Positions 34,057 to 43,181 of a stretch of DNA of 64,000 bases are shown here, piece by piece. How positions within the stretch are numbered: the stretch's first letter is position 1; each line of letters begins with the position of its first letter. Under the pieces are notes generated by a model that saw only the letters and a program-made list of their open reading frames with translations, was not told the DNA's origin and made no database searches. The stretch is from Ruegeria arenilitoris (GTDB lineage Bacteria; Pseudomonadota; Alphaproteobacteria; Rhodobacterales; Rhodobacteraceae), in NCBI RefSeq assembly GCF_042675705.1, contig NZ_JBHTJJ010000002.1; one strand, written 5' to 3'. The position numbers and the translations under genes are program-made.

Positions 34057-34872
34057 TCACCCAAAGACGGCGGTGACAAGATCGAGGAGCCCGCGTTTGA
34101 TATCCTCATCATCGGTCAGAGGTTCGATCATGGCGGCAAGGATGGCGCGGTCGGTGGACATGCCCTGCGCGATCAGCGTCGCGGCATAGACGACCAGGCG
34201 GGTGGATACGCCTTCCTCGAGGTCCTGACCCTTGAGCCCGCGCAGTTTTCCCGCCAGCCGCACCAGCGGTTTGCAGCGTTCCAGCGGCAGTCCGCTTTCC
34301 TGCGCGACCACCTCGGCCTCCATCTGAGGCGAGGGAAAGTCGAATTCCAGCGAGATGAACCGCTGCCGGGTCGAGGGTTTGAGGGTTTTCAGGATGTTCT
34401 GATAGCCGGGGTTGTACGAGGCCACCAGCATGAAGCCGGGCGCGGCCTCAAGCTCTTCTCCGGTGCGGTCGATCGGCAGGATGCGCCGATCGTCGGTCAG
34501 CGGGTGCAGCACCACGGTCACGTCCTTGCGCGCCTCGACCACCTCGTCAAGGTAACAGATCGCGCCTTCCCGCACCGCGCGGGTCAAGGGACCATCGACC
34601 CAGACCGTCTCGCCGCCCTTCAGCAGATAGCGCCCGATCAGGTCGGCGGCGGCCAGGTCGTCGTGGCAGGCTACGGTATAGAGCGGCCGGCCCAGGCTGG
34701 CGGCCATGTGGGCCACGAAGCGAGTCTTGCCGCACCCTGTTGGCCCTTTCAGCAGGACCGGCAGCTTGTTTGTATAGGCGGCGGCGAACACGTCGCATTC
34801 ATCGCCTTGGGGCAGGTAGAAGGGGGCGTCTGCCGCCCCCTTTCCCAGTTGCATCGATCCATCCATGTTCAT
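34057..34872 (-). CDS. norQ: NorQ, AAA+ ATPase of the MoxR type
   Basis: 271 residues. Walker A at 43-50 (GPTGCGKT), Walker B ICYLDEVVEA, and sensor 1 in MLVASYNPGYQN. MoxR-type chaperone that acts with NorD on the NorCB complex, presumably non-haem iron insertion. Overlaps norB by four bases. Confidence 0.95.
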   Translation of the reverse strand: MNMDGSMQLGKGAADAPFYLPQGDECDVFAAAYTNKLPVLLKGPTGCGKTRFVAHMAASLGRPLYTVACHDDLAAADLIGRYLLKGGETVWVDGPLTRAVREGAICYLDEVVEARKDVTVVLHPLTDDRRILPIDRTGEELEAAPGFMLVASYNPGYQNILKTLKPSTRQRFISLEFDFPSPQMEAEVVAQESGLPLERCKPLVRLAGKLRGLKGQDLEEGVSTRLVVYAATLIAQGMSTDRAILAAMIEPLTDDEDIKRGLLDLVTAVFG

Positions 34873-36269
34873 GACTCCGCTGCCACGTGGTCAGGATCGC
34901 TTTCCAGGCGCTCGCGTTCGACCGGTCCGGGTTCGACGATTTCCTTGCGCGGAACCCAGATCGAGTAGATGAACAACAGCGCACCGATGACCGCGACCAG
35001 ACCGGAGCCGAAGCGCATCCAGTAGAAGATCGCGATCTGATCCTGCACATCCATGTAGTAGTCACCCACCACGCGCTGCATGTGCGTCTGGACGGTACCG
35101 GCGAAGGTCAGCACGAAGGTCATGAAGACCATGCCGCTGGTCATCAGCCAGAACGAGGCCATGTTCAGCACCTGATTGTACGGATCGCGGTTCTTCAGAA
35201 TCGGCATCGCATAGGTGAAGATCGCCAGGTTGAGGCAGACATAGGCGCCGTAGAAGGCCAGGTGCCCGTGAGCCGCGGTGATCTGCGTGCCGTGGGTATA
35301 ATAGTTCACCCCGTGCAGCGTGTGCAGGAAGCCCCAGACACCGGCGCCGAAAAAGGCCAGCGTGGCACAGCCCAGCGACCACAGCAGCGCGGCCTTGTTG
35401 GGGTGGTCCCGGCGGCCCTTCCAGACCATGACGAAGGCAAAGGCCATCATCGCGAAAAACGGGATCACCTCGAGGCTCGAGAAGATCGACCCGATCCACT
35501 GCCAGTAGCCCGGCGTACCGATCCAGTAATAGTGGTGCCCGGTGCCCAGAATGCCCGAGAACAGCGCGGCGGCGACAATGACATAAAGCCATTTCTCGAC
35601 CACTTCGCGGTCAACACCGGTCAGCTTGAGCATCAGGTAGGCCAGAATCGAGGCCATGATCAGCTCCCACACGCCTTCGACCCACAGGTGGACGACATAC
35701 CACCAGTACTGCTTGTCCAGCGACAGGTTGCCCGGGTTGTAGAAGGCGAACAGGAACAGCAGCGCCAGACCCCACAGGCCCAGCAGCAGGATGTTTGTGA
35801 TGGCGGTCTTCTTGCCCTTCAGAACGGTCAACGACACGTTGTAGAGGAAGATCAGCGCCGCCACGACGATGCCGGCCTTGACCCATTTGGGTTGTTCAAG
35901 GAACTCGCGCCCCTCTTTGCCCAGCAGCCAGTTGCCTTCGAACAGGTTGAAGACATAGGTCAGCACCACACCCAGCGTGCCCAGGATCAGGATCGCCAGC
36001 TGGATATAGGCCAGCTTGGTCGAGTGGATCTCGCGCTCGGCCTCTTCGGGGATCAGGAAATAGGCCGCGCCGAAAAAGCCGGTGATCAGCCATACGATCA
36101 GCGCGTTGGTGTGCAGCATCCGCACGATGTTGAACGGCAGAAGCTCGCTCAGAAAGTTGGGGGATACATAGATCCAGCCGGCCAGCAGACCGCCGATCAC
36201 CTGGATCGCGAACAGGGCCATTGCGAATGCGAAATAGGCATAGGCCACTTTTTGGGATTCGTATTTCAT
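34869..36269 (-). CDS. norB: Nitric oxide reductase subunit B
   Basis: 466 residues with twelve predicted membrane segments, haem-copper oxidase superfamily. It reduces two NO to N2O at a haem b3/FeB centre. Conserved histidines lie in HTNALIVW, HLWVEGVWELI, GTGHHYYWIG and HGHLAFYGAY; the glutamates near the FeB site (VEGVWE) are present. It is the short cNor type that needs NorC, which is encoded just upstream. Confidence 0.97.
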   Translation of the reverse strand: MKYESQKVAYAYFAFAMALFAIQVIGGLLAGWIYVSPNFLSELLPFNIVRMLHTNALIVWLITGFFGAAYFLIPEEAEREIHSTKLAYIQLAILILGTLGVVLTYVFNLFEGNWLLGKEGREFLEQPKWVKAGIVVAALIFLYNVSLTVLKGKKTAITNILLLGLWGLALLFLFAFYNPGNLSLDKQYWWYVVHLWVEGVWELIMASILAYLMLKLTGVDREVVEKWLYVIVAAALFSGILGTGHHYYWIGTPGYWQWIGSIFSSLEVIPFFAMMAFAFVMVWKGRRDHPNKAALLWSLGCATLAFFGAGVWGFLHTLHGVNYYTHGTQITAAHGHLAFYGAYVCLNLAIFTYAMPILKNRDPYNQVLNMASFWLMTSGMVFMTFVLTFAGTVQTHMQRVVGDYYMDVQDQIAIFYWMRFGSGLVAVIGALLFIYSIWVPRKEIVEPGPVERERLESDPDHVAAES

Positions 36270-36284
36270 TGCTCCGTTCCCTTC

Positions 36285-36734
36285 TCAGCCCGCGTCATTC
36301 GGGGGCCAGTCCTGAGCGTCGATATTGTCCGTCCAGATCAGGAAGTTGGCCAGATCACGGATCTCTTCGTCGCTGAGGTTGAATTGGGGCATCTGCCGGC
36401 GACCGGGAATGCCGGTGGGTTGCGCCTCCATCCAGCCCTTGAGCGATTCAAAGGCCGATTCCGGGTCGTCCAGAACGCCCCAGCGGGTCATCACGTTGGC
36501 GACCTCGGGGGCGAAATAGGCACCCTCACCCATGATCGAGTGGCAGTTGATGCAGGCGTGTTTTTCCCAGACATGCTTGCCCCGGATCACGCTTTCATCC
36601 AGCTTCGCCGAGTTCGGCGAATTGACGATGTAGAGGTGTGAGTGGGCCGACAGGGCCAGAAAGATTAAGATAAAGAACAGTGACCCGCCATAGAATATGT
36701 TGCGGGCCATGCTCTTGGTCATGACTTCTCGCAT
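36285..36734 (-). CDS. norC: Nitric oxide reductase subunit C (cytochrome c)
   Basis: 149 residues, one N-terminal membrane anchor (about residues 12-34) and a periplasmic haem c domain with Cys61, Cys64, His65 (CINCH); the methionine ligand is probably in RRQMPQF. Start 36734 has AAAGGAGAG a few bases upstream and gives the normal NorC length; an upstream in-frame ATG would add 13 residues with no ribosome binding site. First gene of norCBQDEF, with an NNR box upstream. Confidence 0.96.
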   Translation of the reverse strand: MREVMTKSMARNIFYGGSLFFILIFLALSAHSHLYIVNSPNSAKLDESVIRGKHVWEKHACINCHSIMGEGAYFAPEVANVMTRWGVLDDPESAFESLKGWMEAQPTGIPGRRQMPQFNLSDEEIRDLANFLIWTDNIDAQDWPPNDAG

Positions 36735-36797
36735 TGCGCTCTCCTTTGCGCCGCTTTGCTGGTAGTGGGACAATGGCGGGATGGGCGGTTTGCCGCC

Positions 36798-36811
36798 TTA
36801 ACGAAAGTCAA
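36798..36811 (-). promoter_or_regulatory. NNR/Dnr box of the nor operon
   Basis: Reads TTAACGAAAGTCAA on the plus strand, a TTRAC-N4-GTCAA site. Centred 41.5 bases before a predicted start near 36763, with CATTGT (minus strand, 36770-36775) as -10. Confidence 0.82.
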
Positions 36812-36978
36812 GACTGTGCCCTGGCACGCGGCCAATAGGCTACATTCCCTTAAAATAAGCGTGAAATGCCCCGAAATCGCCTTGAACCGCGTCTATCAGG
36901 GTGCGAAGTCAAATGGAGTTGCCGGGTCTGTGTTGTGCGGTTCCGGTGTCTTTGAATGAGTGAGTGAACGAGTAAAAG

Positions 36979-38085
36979 ATGGCGAACTATTCCTATATCG
37001 GCTACGCGCCGGGGGTGATTTCACTTAGTTTTACCGGGTTTAACTCCGGTACCATCACTCTGAGTTCAGGCTATGATCCAAACACCGATCGCCGGGTATT
37101 TGACGTAACCGACGCGGCCGGTGGAACGCTCGTGAACGGAGATCCGGACAACGGAACTGATTTCAACGGCGACCGCTTCAACAACGAAGTCGGCGATGAC
37201 CTGACACAGACAGGCGTTGTCACCAGTCTTGACGGATCAACCACCTTTGATTCCGGCGCTATCTATCTGGAAGAATCCTACGCCCTGACCAAACCGGGCG
37301 GCGGTACGATCGATGTTTTTCGGGTCGAGGTTGAAGGAAGTCTTGTCGGATACATCACGTCCGAACCTTTGGTACCCGGTACCGCCTATTCCTTCATTCG
37401 TTCGAATGTGACCCCGTCGAACGCGCCGGACACCACCGATCCTACAGCGATCGTCGACGTGCCCTGCTTTACCGCTGGTACGCTGATCGATACGCCCACC
37501 GGCGCCAAGGCGATAGAAGATCTGGCCGAAGGCGACCTGGTTCTGACGCTCGATCACGGCCCGCAACCGATTCGCTGGATCGGCTCGCGCACCTTGACGT
37601 CGGCCGAGCTGCGAGCCAAGCCACGGCTGCGGCCGGTCTGCGTGTCTGCGGGTGCGCTGGGGGCGGGTCTACCGCGGCGCGATCTGCGGGTCTCTCCGCA
37701 GCACCGGATGCTGGTCCGCTCGGCGATTGCCGTGCGCATGTTCGACGCCCAAGAAGTGCTGATCCCCGCCCATAAGCTGGTCGGCGTTCCCGGCGTTCAT
37801 GTCGATGAAACCGCCAGCAGCGTGAAGTACTACCACATTCTGTTCGACCGCCATGAAATCGTGACCGCCGAGGGCGCTCCATCGGAAAGCCTGTACACCG
37901 GGCCCGAGGCTCTTAAAAGCATTGGCCGCGATGCCCGAGACGAGATCTTCGAGATATTCCCCGAGCTTGACGACCCGGATCATGTCCCGATCGCCGCTCG
38001 GCCCATTCCCGAAACCGGCAAGCGTGCGCGGCACATGATCCATCGGCATGTCAAAAACGCGCGACCATTGATCGACCGGGCCTGA
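36979..38085 (+). CDS. Hint (hedgehog/intein)-domain protein
   Basis: 368 residues. The N-terminal 150 residues are rich in Gly, Thr, Asp and Ser, beta-strand-like, with no signal peptide, as in secreted RTX-like or adhesin-like proteins. A Hint_2-type domain begins at Cys163 (CFTAGTLIDTPTG) and includes the block-B-like SPQHRM with His242. There is no C-terminal His-Asn plus extein, so any self-cleavage would act at the Cys163 side. Common in Roseobacter genomes, but its function is unknown. It sits between nor and nnrS without an NNR box and with a weak ribosome binding site. A short GAGT-rich tract precedes the start. Confidence 0.8.
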   Translation: MANYSYIGYAPGVISLSFTGFNSGTITLSSGYDPNTDRRVFDVTDAAGGTLVNGDPDNGTDFNGDRFNNEVGDDLTQTGVVTSLDGSTTFDSGAIYLEESYALTKPGGGTIDVFRVEVEGSLVGYITSEPLVPGTAYSFIRSNVTPSNAPDTTDPTAIVDVPCFTAGTLIDTPTGAKAIEDLAEGDLVLTLDHGPQPIRWIGSRTLTSAELRAKPRLRPVCVSAGALGAGLPRRDLRVSPQHRMLVRSAIAVRMFDAQEVLIPAHKLVGVPGVHVDETASSVKYYHILFDRHEIVTAEGAPSESLYTGPEALKSIGRDARDEIFEIFPELDDPDHVPIAARPIPETGKRARHMIHRHVKNARPLIDRA

Positions 38086-38090
38086 GCCTC

Positions 38091-39284
38091 TCAGGACGGT
38101 ACTGCACGCGGGCCCACCAAGGCCGGCCACATCGCCACCACATACAGCGCCATCGCGCTGATCCACAGCCCGTCGGCGACCAGCATGGTGGTCAGAAATT
38201 GCGCGTCCAACCCGGACCCAATCCAGCGCAAGATCGCAGCCAAAGCCATCGCTCCGTAGGCGACGAACACCGGAGCGGGGGCGACCAGCGCCCTGCCGCT
38301 ATGGCCAAGCGCAGCGCGGCTCATGACCGCCAGGGTCATCCCGCCCACACAGCCGATGCCCAACACATGCAGCGCACCGAGTTCGCTGCCGAGGCCCAAC
38401 AGGCTCATTCCCCACAGAACCAAGCCAAGGCCCAGCATCCCCAGGGCCAGATGCAGCGCAAACAGGATCGGCTGCCGGAGCGCCCAAGCCCCCCGCCAAC
38501 CTGACAGGCGCAAGCCCTGTATCGCTCCGAGGACCAGTGCCATTATCGCGACTGCGTACCCGGCCCCGAAGATCAGCATCACAGCGGGCAGCAGCAGGGC
38601 CAAGACCATATTGCTTTTTTCCATCCAATCGCGACTGACAGGCCAGTCAGCTTCGGGCACGCCTGCGCGCTTCATTGCGTTGCGCGTAAAGGCCGGAGTG
38701 ATCCGACCACCCAGAATGGCGATCATGGAACACAAGGCAAGCAGTCCTGTGCGGAGGCCGACATCGAGGGTTCCGGTCGTTACACCGATCCAGTCCAGAT
38801 GGGTCAACAGGTTTGAGACCCAGATGTAGGCCAGCAACAGAAGAAAGATCATGTTCTGCGGCTTGGGACGCCGGATCAGCTGGGTGGCGATCTTGGCCGC
38901 AAGAACCGGCACGAAGGCGAGGTCGAGCACTGCGACAATCACCGGGTCGATCGCACCCGAGAACCACAGTGCCACGCGCCCGGCCAACCACAGCGCCGCT
39001 GCAGCGGCAATAAATAGGCGCCGCGCCTCGGGGGCGCCGGTCCAGTTGGGAACTGCGGTCAGAAAGAACCCGCCCAGTGCGGCACTGGCATAGCCGAAAA
39101 TCATCTCGTGCGCGTGCCACATCGGCGGGCTCATGGCATAGGGCGCTTCGGTCCACATTTCGATCCCGGCCAGCGTTGCCAGCCACCCGCCCCAGGCCAG
39201 ACCGGCAAACACGCCGTAAAGACCTGCAAACAGAAAAAAGACCCGGAACCCCTCACCCATAACGCGCGTGATTGCCGATGGCAT
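38091..39284 (-). CDS. nnrS: NnrS-family haem-copper membrane protein
   Basis: 397 residues, about twelve membrane segments, NnrS family (tolerance of NO and nitrosative stress in denitrifiers). Conserved histidines are in PMWHAHEMIFGY, near residue 60. ATG 39284 has AAGGAGAG five bases before it; an upstream in-frame start has none. Convergent with the Hint gene (five bases between stops) and divergent from nirS, with its own NNR box. Confidence 0.92.
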   Translation of the reverse strand: MPSAITRVMGEGFRVFFLFAGLYGVFAGLAWGGWLATLAGIEMWTEAPYAMSPPMWHAHEMIFGYASAALGGFFLTAVPNWTGAPEARRLFIAAAAALWLAGRVALWFSGAIDPVIVAVLDLAFVPVLAAKIATQLIRRPKPQNMIFLLLLAYIWVSNLLTHLDWIGVTTGTLDVGLRTGLLALCSMIAILGGRITPAFTRNAMKRAGVPEADWPVSRDWMEKSNMVLALLLPAVMLIFGAGYAVAIMALVLGAIQGLRLSGWRGAWALRQPILFALHLALGMLGLGLVLWGMSLLGLGSELGALHVLGIGCVGGMTLAVMSRAALGHSGRALVAPAPVFVAYGAMALAAILRWIGSGLDAQFLTTMLVADGLWISAMALYVVAMWPALVGPRAVPS

Positions 39285-39347
39285 GCCTGCTCTCCTTGGC
39301 CAAGCTGTTCGTTTGCCAAGCACTAGCAACCGCTGGGCCCGCGCCCC

Positions 39348-39361
39348 TTAACCAAAATCAA
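39348..39361 (-). promoter_or_regulatory. NNR/Dnr box of nnrS
   Basis: TTAACCAAAATCAA on the plus strand, matching TTRAC-N4-RTCAA. The centre is 41.5 bases before a predicted start near 39313, with TAGTGC as a -10-like hexamer on the minus strand. Confidence 0.7.
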
Positions 39362-39442
39362 GCGTCGGCGAAAACATGACCCCAAAAAGCACTTATTTTC
39401 ATGGCTTTTTTCCACCCCATTTCCCTCTGAACGCCCCCTCCG

Positions 39443-39456
39443 TTGACTTTCGTCAA
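39443..39456 (+). promoter_or_regulatory. NNR/Dnr box of nirS
   Basis: TTGACTTTCGTCAA, a perfect 5+5 palindrome. CAGTGT at 39479-39484 sits exactly at -10 when the box is at -41.5 (start near 39491), 27 bases before the nirS ATG. Confidence 0.9.
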
Positions 39457-39517
39457 GGAGAAGACGCCCGTCCCGGCGCAGTGTCCGGCCTGCCTCACCA
39501 GCAAACGGAGAGTGATC

Positions 39518-41194
39518 ATGTCACTTGGAATCAGCCATTACACCACCGGCCGCGCCTTCAGGGTCGGTCTGGCCATGTTGTTGGGCAGCGTCGCTGCTCC
39601 GACATTCGCCGAAGAGCCAACCCTGAGCGACGAGGCCTTCGAGGCTTCGAAACAGCTCTACTTCGAACAATGTGCCGGTTGCCACGGCGTGCTGCGCAAG
39701 GGCGCCACCGGCAAGAACCTCGAGCCGCACTGGAAGAAAACCGCAGCCGACGGCACCGTGACCGAAGGCGGCACCCTGCAACTGGGCCAGGAGCGCCTTG
39801 AAAAGATCATCGCGTGGGGCACCGAAGGCGGTATGAACAACTTCTCGGACATCATGACCGAGGAGCAGATCCGCGACATGGCGACCTACATCATGATGGA
39901 CGCGCCCAAGCCGCCGGAAATGTCGCTGGAACAGATGAAGGCGACCCGCAAGGTCTATGTCGAAGAGGCAGACTATCCGACCGAGCCGCTGCACGGTCGC
40001 AACTGGGAGAACTTCTTCGTCGTCATCGAACGTGACGTGGGCAAGGTTGCCGTAATCGACGGCGACACCAAAGAGGTGCTGACCCACATCCCCACCGGCT
40101 ATGCCGTGCACGTTCTGAAAGCGTCCGAACACCACAGCCTGACCGAACCGGAACACCCGGGCCGCTTCTGGTACACGATGGGTCGCGACGGCAAGATGAC
40201 CAAAATCGACCTCTGGCAGACGCCGGACAAGATGTTGGTCTCGGAGGTCAAGATCGCCTATGACGCCCGCGACGTCGCAGTTTCCGGCGATGGCAAATAC
40301 GTCATCGGTGGTGGTTACTGGCCGCCGCACTTCGCGATCGTTGACGCCAAAACCATGGAACCGCTCAAGGTCGTTTCGACCCGCGGCGTGAACGTGGACG
40401 GCGACTATGTCGAAGAAAGCCGCGTGGCCGCGATCTACACGACACCGAACGAACCCACCTGGATCGTCGCCGTGAAAGAGTTGGGCCAGTTGTGGCAGGT
40501 CGATTACACAGACCTCGACAACCTGCGCATCGACAAGATCGACAGCGCCAAGTTCCTGCATGACGGGTTCTTTGACCCGACGGGCCGCTATTTCCAGATC
40601 GCCGCGAACGCGTCGAACAAAATGGTGGTCGTCGATACCGAAACCCACAAGCTGGAAGCGATGATCGACACCGCTGCCTTGCCGCACCCCGGACCGGGCG
40701 CAAACTGGGTCGATCCGAACTGTGGACCCGTCGCCGGTACGACCCACCTGGGTGTGGGTACCGTGACCGTTTGGGGCAACGACCCTGAAGGCCACCCGGA
40801 TCAGGCTTGGAAGGTCTGCTACGAAGTGGAGACGGACGGCCCCGGCCTGTTTGTCCGCACCCACCCGAACTCGGACTACATCTGGGCTGACCAGACCAAA
40901 CACCCCGAGCCGGAAATCCAGCAGTCGGTGCAGGTCATCTCGAAAGAGACCGGCGAGATCGTGAAAACCATCCAGATCACCGAAGACGAAGGCAGTGCCG
41001 CCGTTCACTTTGAATTCAATGCCGACGGCACCGAGGTCTGGGTCTCCAAGTGGAACCTGTCGGACTCCAAGGAGCCCAACGGTCAGATCGTGATCTTCGA
41101 CGCCAAAACGCTGGAAGAGATCGGCCGCATCGACGGGCTCTATGCGCCGACCGGCAAGTTCAACGTCTACAACCGTTCGAACCACGTCACCTGA
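39518..41194 (+). CDS. nirS: Cytochrome cd1 nitrite reductase
   Basis: 558 residues, periplasmic, reduces nitrite to NO. Signal peptide to about residue 31 (PTFA/EEP), haem c at Cys52, Cys55, His56 (CAGCH), then the eight-bladed propeller that binds haem d1. The upstream frame is open for 25 codons but starts inside the NNR box, so ATG 39518 with CGGAGAG before it is the start. The nirECF-DL-GHJN genes that make haem d1 follow after the electron-transfer genes. Confidence 0.98.
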   Translation: MSLGISHYTTGRAFRVGLAMLLGSVAAPTFAEEPTLSDEAFEASKQLYFEQCAGCHGVLRKGATGKNLEPHWKKTAADGTVTEGGTLQLGQERLEKIIAWGTEGGMNNFSDIMTEEQIRDMATYIMMDAPKPPEMSLEQMKATRKVYVEEADYPTEPLHGRNWENFFVVIERDVGKVAVIDGDTKEVLTHIPTGYAVHVLKASEHHSLTEPEHPGRFWYTMGRDGKMTKIDLWQTPDKMLVSEVKIAYDARDVAVSGDGKYVIGGGYWPPHFAIVDAKTMEPLKVVSTRGVNVDGDYVEESRVAAIYTTPNEPTWIVAVKELGQLWQVDYTDLDNLRIDKIDSAKFLHDGFFDPTGRYFQIAANASNKMVVVDTETHKLEAMIDTAALPHPGPGANWVDPNCGPVAGTTHLGVGTVTVWGNDPEGHPDQAWKVCYEVETDGPGLFVRTHPNSDYIWADQTKHPEPEIQQSVQVISKETGEIVKTIQITEDEGSAAVHFEFNADGTEVWVSKWNLSDSKEPNGQIVIFDAKTLEEIGRIDGLYAPTGKFNVYNRSNHVT

Positions 41195-41213
41195 CGGGTT
41201 CGGACCAAACACC

Positions 41214-41244
41214 GGAAAGGGCGGGCCCCTCGCCCGCCCTTTCC
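41214..41244 (+). terminator. Hairpin after nirS
   Basis: 13-base perfect arms (GGAAAGGGCGGGC / GCCCGCCCTTTCC) with a five-base loop, and only a short T tract inside the stem. Could be a partial terminator or 3' stabiliser that raises nirS mRNA over the following genes. Confidence 0.7.
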
Positions 41245-41339
41245 ACGTTCGCGGGGCCGCTCTGGCCCGGTGAAACCTCAGCCAATTTCACCGGCCTGAC
41301 ACCCAAGGCCAGACAAGACAGCCAAAACGGAGCCTGGAC

Positions 41340-43127
41340 ATGACCCAGTCCGAACCGGAAAAGAAAAAACCGATCTGGCGCCGGTATTTCCTGTGGGGAA
41401 TGCCCGTGGCCGGCATCGCCGCGGCCTTTGTCGCCGGCATCATCTTCTGGGGCGGGTTCAACACCGCAATGGAAGCCACCAACACCGAGAAATTCTGTGT
41501 CTCGTGCCATGAGATGCGCGACTATATCTACACCGAGTACAAGGGCACGATCCACGACGTGAACCGCTCGGGCGTGGGCGCGGTCTGTTCCGACTGCCAC
41601 GTGCCCAAGGACTGGACGCACAAGATCATCCGCAAGATCCAGGCGTCCAAGGAACTGTACGGCAAGATGGTCGGCACCATCAGCACGCCCGAGAAATTCG
41701 AGGCCAAGCGCATCCACCTGGCCATGAACGAATGGCAGCGGATGAAAAAGACCGACTCGCGCGAGTGCCGCAACTGCCACGATTTCGAGTCGATGATGCC
41801 CGAGTTCCAGAAACCGCGGGCACGGCAGCAGCACCTGAACGCGATGGAGGTCGGCCAGACCTGCATCGACTGCCACAAGGGTATCGCACACTCGAACATC
41901 CGTGACCGCGCACCCGAAGATTTTCTGGAAGAGCTCGAAGCCCCGAACCCGGCCTTCGCCCGTCCGATCCCGCCGGAATACCTGGCCAGCCTGGAACGGA
42001 TCGAAGCCAAGGAGGCCGCCGAGGCCGAAGCCGAGAAAGCCGCCCGCAAGGCCCAGCAGGAGGCTGTGCAGGCGCAGATCGCCGCCGCGGTCGACGCTGC
42101 AGTGGCCGAGGAGCGCGCCAAGGCCGATGGCACCGCAACCGACGCCGCGGCCTCGGGCGGCAGCGACGTGGGCGGCAACATCGACTGGAACGCCGTGGCC
42201 AGCACCGATCTGAAACTGTTCTATCCGGGACAAGCTTCGTTCGAATGGGTGCAGAACGGCAAGACCCACGGCGGCGCACGCCCGCTGACCAAGGGTGGCG
42301 ACCAGTGCTCGACCTGCCACGCCAAGGAACTGGACGCGATCGGCAACAAGATTGTCGCCGGCGGTGATCTCGAACCGACCCCGATCCCCGGCAAGCGCGG
42401 GGTGATCGACGCCACGGTTCAGGCCGCGCATGACGACGAAAACCTGTATATCCGGCTGCAATGGGCGGATGCGGGTCACAATCCCGTGCCCTTCGTCGAC
42501 GGCGGCAAGATGGACCCGGACAACCCGATCAAGGTCGCCATGATGATCACCGGTACCGGGATCGAGCTGGGCGAACAGGTGGGGTGCTGGGCCTCGTGCC
42601 ACGCCGACAACACCTATATGCCCTTTGCGCCCGATGCCGAAACCATCGCCGCCAACCCGGACGTGGCTGGACGCCTGACGGCCAAGGACACCGTCACCAA
42701 GTACATCAGCGAAAGCCGCACCGAGGTCGAAGTCAAAGGCCGGCGCGGCAAGCCGCTGGGCGGCTGGGACAAGCTGCAGGCCGAAGAGCAGATCGCGCAG
42801 TACCTGCAGGACGGCACTTTCCTTGACCTGATGCGCGTCTATGCCGACGGCAGCGCCACCAACGGCTATCTGCTGGAACAGCGCGTGGTCAATGATGGCG
42901 AGATCTCGGCCTCGGCCAGCCTGTCGGGCGGCATGTGGACGGTGGTGTTCTCGCGTCCGCTGAACTCGGGCGCGCCGGGCGACGTCCCGCTGGAGCCGGG
43001 CAAGACCTACACGGTGGGCTTTGCCATCCACGATGACCATACGGCGGCGCGGTTCCACCACGTCACGCTGAACACCAGCCTCGCGCTGGATGACGACAGC
43101 GCCGACATCAACGTGGTCAAACAGTAA
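41340..43127 (+). CDS. NapC/NirT-type multihaem cytochrome fused to an ethylbenzene-dehydrogenase-like haem domain
   Basis: 595 residues. A membrane anchor (residues 18-38) is followed by four CXXCH sites at 53-57, 83-87, 143-147 and 175-179: a NapC/NirT quinol dehydrogenase. Residues about 218-262 form an Ala/Glu/Lys-rich coiled-coil linker. The C-terminal half holds a fifth CXXCH at 323-327 and an unusual CX3CH (CWASCH, 416-421) in an EB_dh-like haem-binding domain. It probably takes electrons from quinol and passes them to periplasmic carriers for NirS. Plain NirT is about 200 residues, so this is a large fusion. GGAG precedes the ATG; it follows nirS. Confidence 0.88.
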   Translation: MTQSEPEKKKPIWRRYFLWGMPVAGIAAAFVAGIIFWGGFNTAMEATNTEKFCVSCHEMRDYIYTEYKGTIHDVNRSGVGAVCSDCHVPKDWTHKIIRKIQASKELYGKMVGTISTPEKFEAKRIHLAMNEWQRMKKTDSRECRNCHDFESMMPEFQKPRARQQHLNAMEVGQTCIDCHKGIAHSNIRDRAPEDFLEELEAPNPAFARPIPPEYLASLERIEAKEAAEAEAEKAARKAQQEAVQAQIAAAVDAAVAEERAKADGTATDAAASGGSDVGGNIDWNAVASTDLKLFYPGQASFEWVQNGKTHGGARPLTKGGDQCSTCHAKELDAIGNKIVAGGDLEPTPIPGKRGVIDATVQAAHDDENLYIRLQWADAGHNPVPFVDGGKMDPDNPIKVAMMITGTGIELGEQVGCWASCHADNTYMPFAPDAETIAANPDVAGRLTAKDTVTKYISESRTEVEVKGRRGKPLGGWDKLQAEEQIAQYLQDGTFLDLMRVYADGSATNGYLLEQRVVNDGEISASASLSGGMWTVVFSRPLNSGAPGDVPLEPGKTYTVGFAIHDDHTAARFHHVTLNTSLALDDDSADINVVKQ

Positions 43128-43129
43128 CG

Positions 43130-43157
43130 AAAAGGGGCCGGCGATCCGGCCCCTTTT
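43130..43157 (+). terminator. Hairpin terminator after the NirT-like gene
   Basis: AAAAGGGGCCGG and CCGGCCCCTTTT, 12-base arms and a four-base loop ending in TTTT. Located between the multihaem and cupredoxin genes, so probably partial. Confidence 0.75.
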
Positions 43158-43181
43158 CCACAGCCGAGGAGACATGGGACC

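Noticed and set aside
41187..43175. 662-codon minus-strand frame opposite the NirT-like gene
   Set aside because: Exact shadow of a gene with six haem motifs; the antisense product is repetitive in Arg, His and Gly with no recognisable fold.
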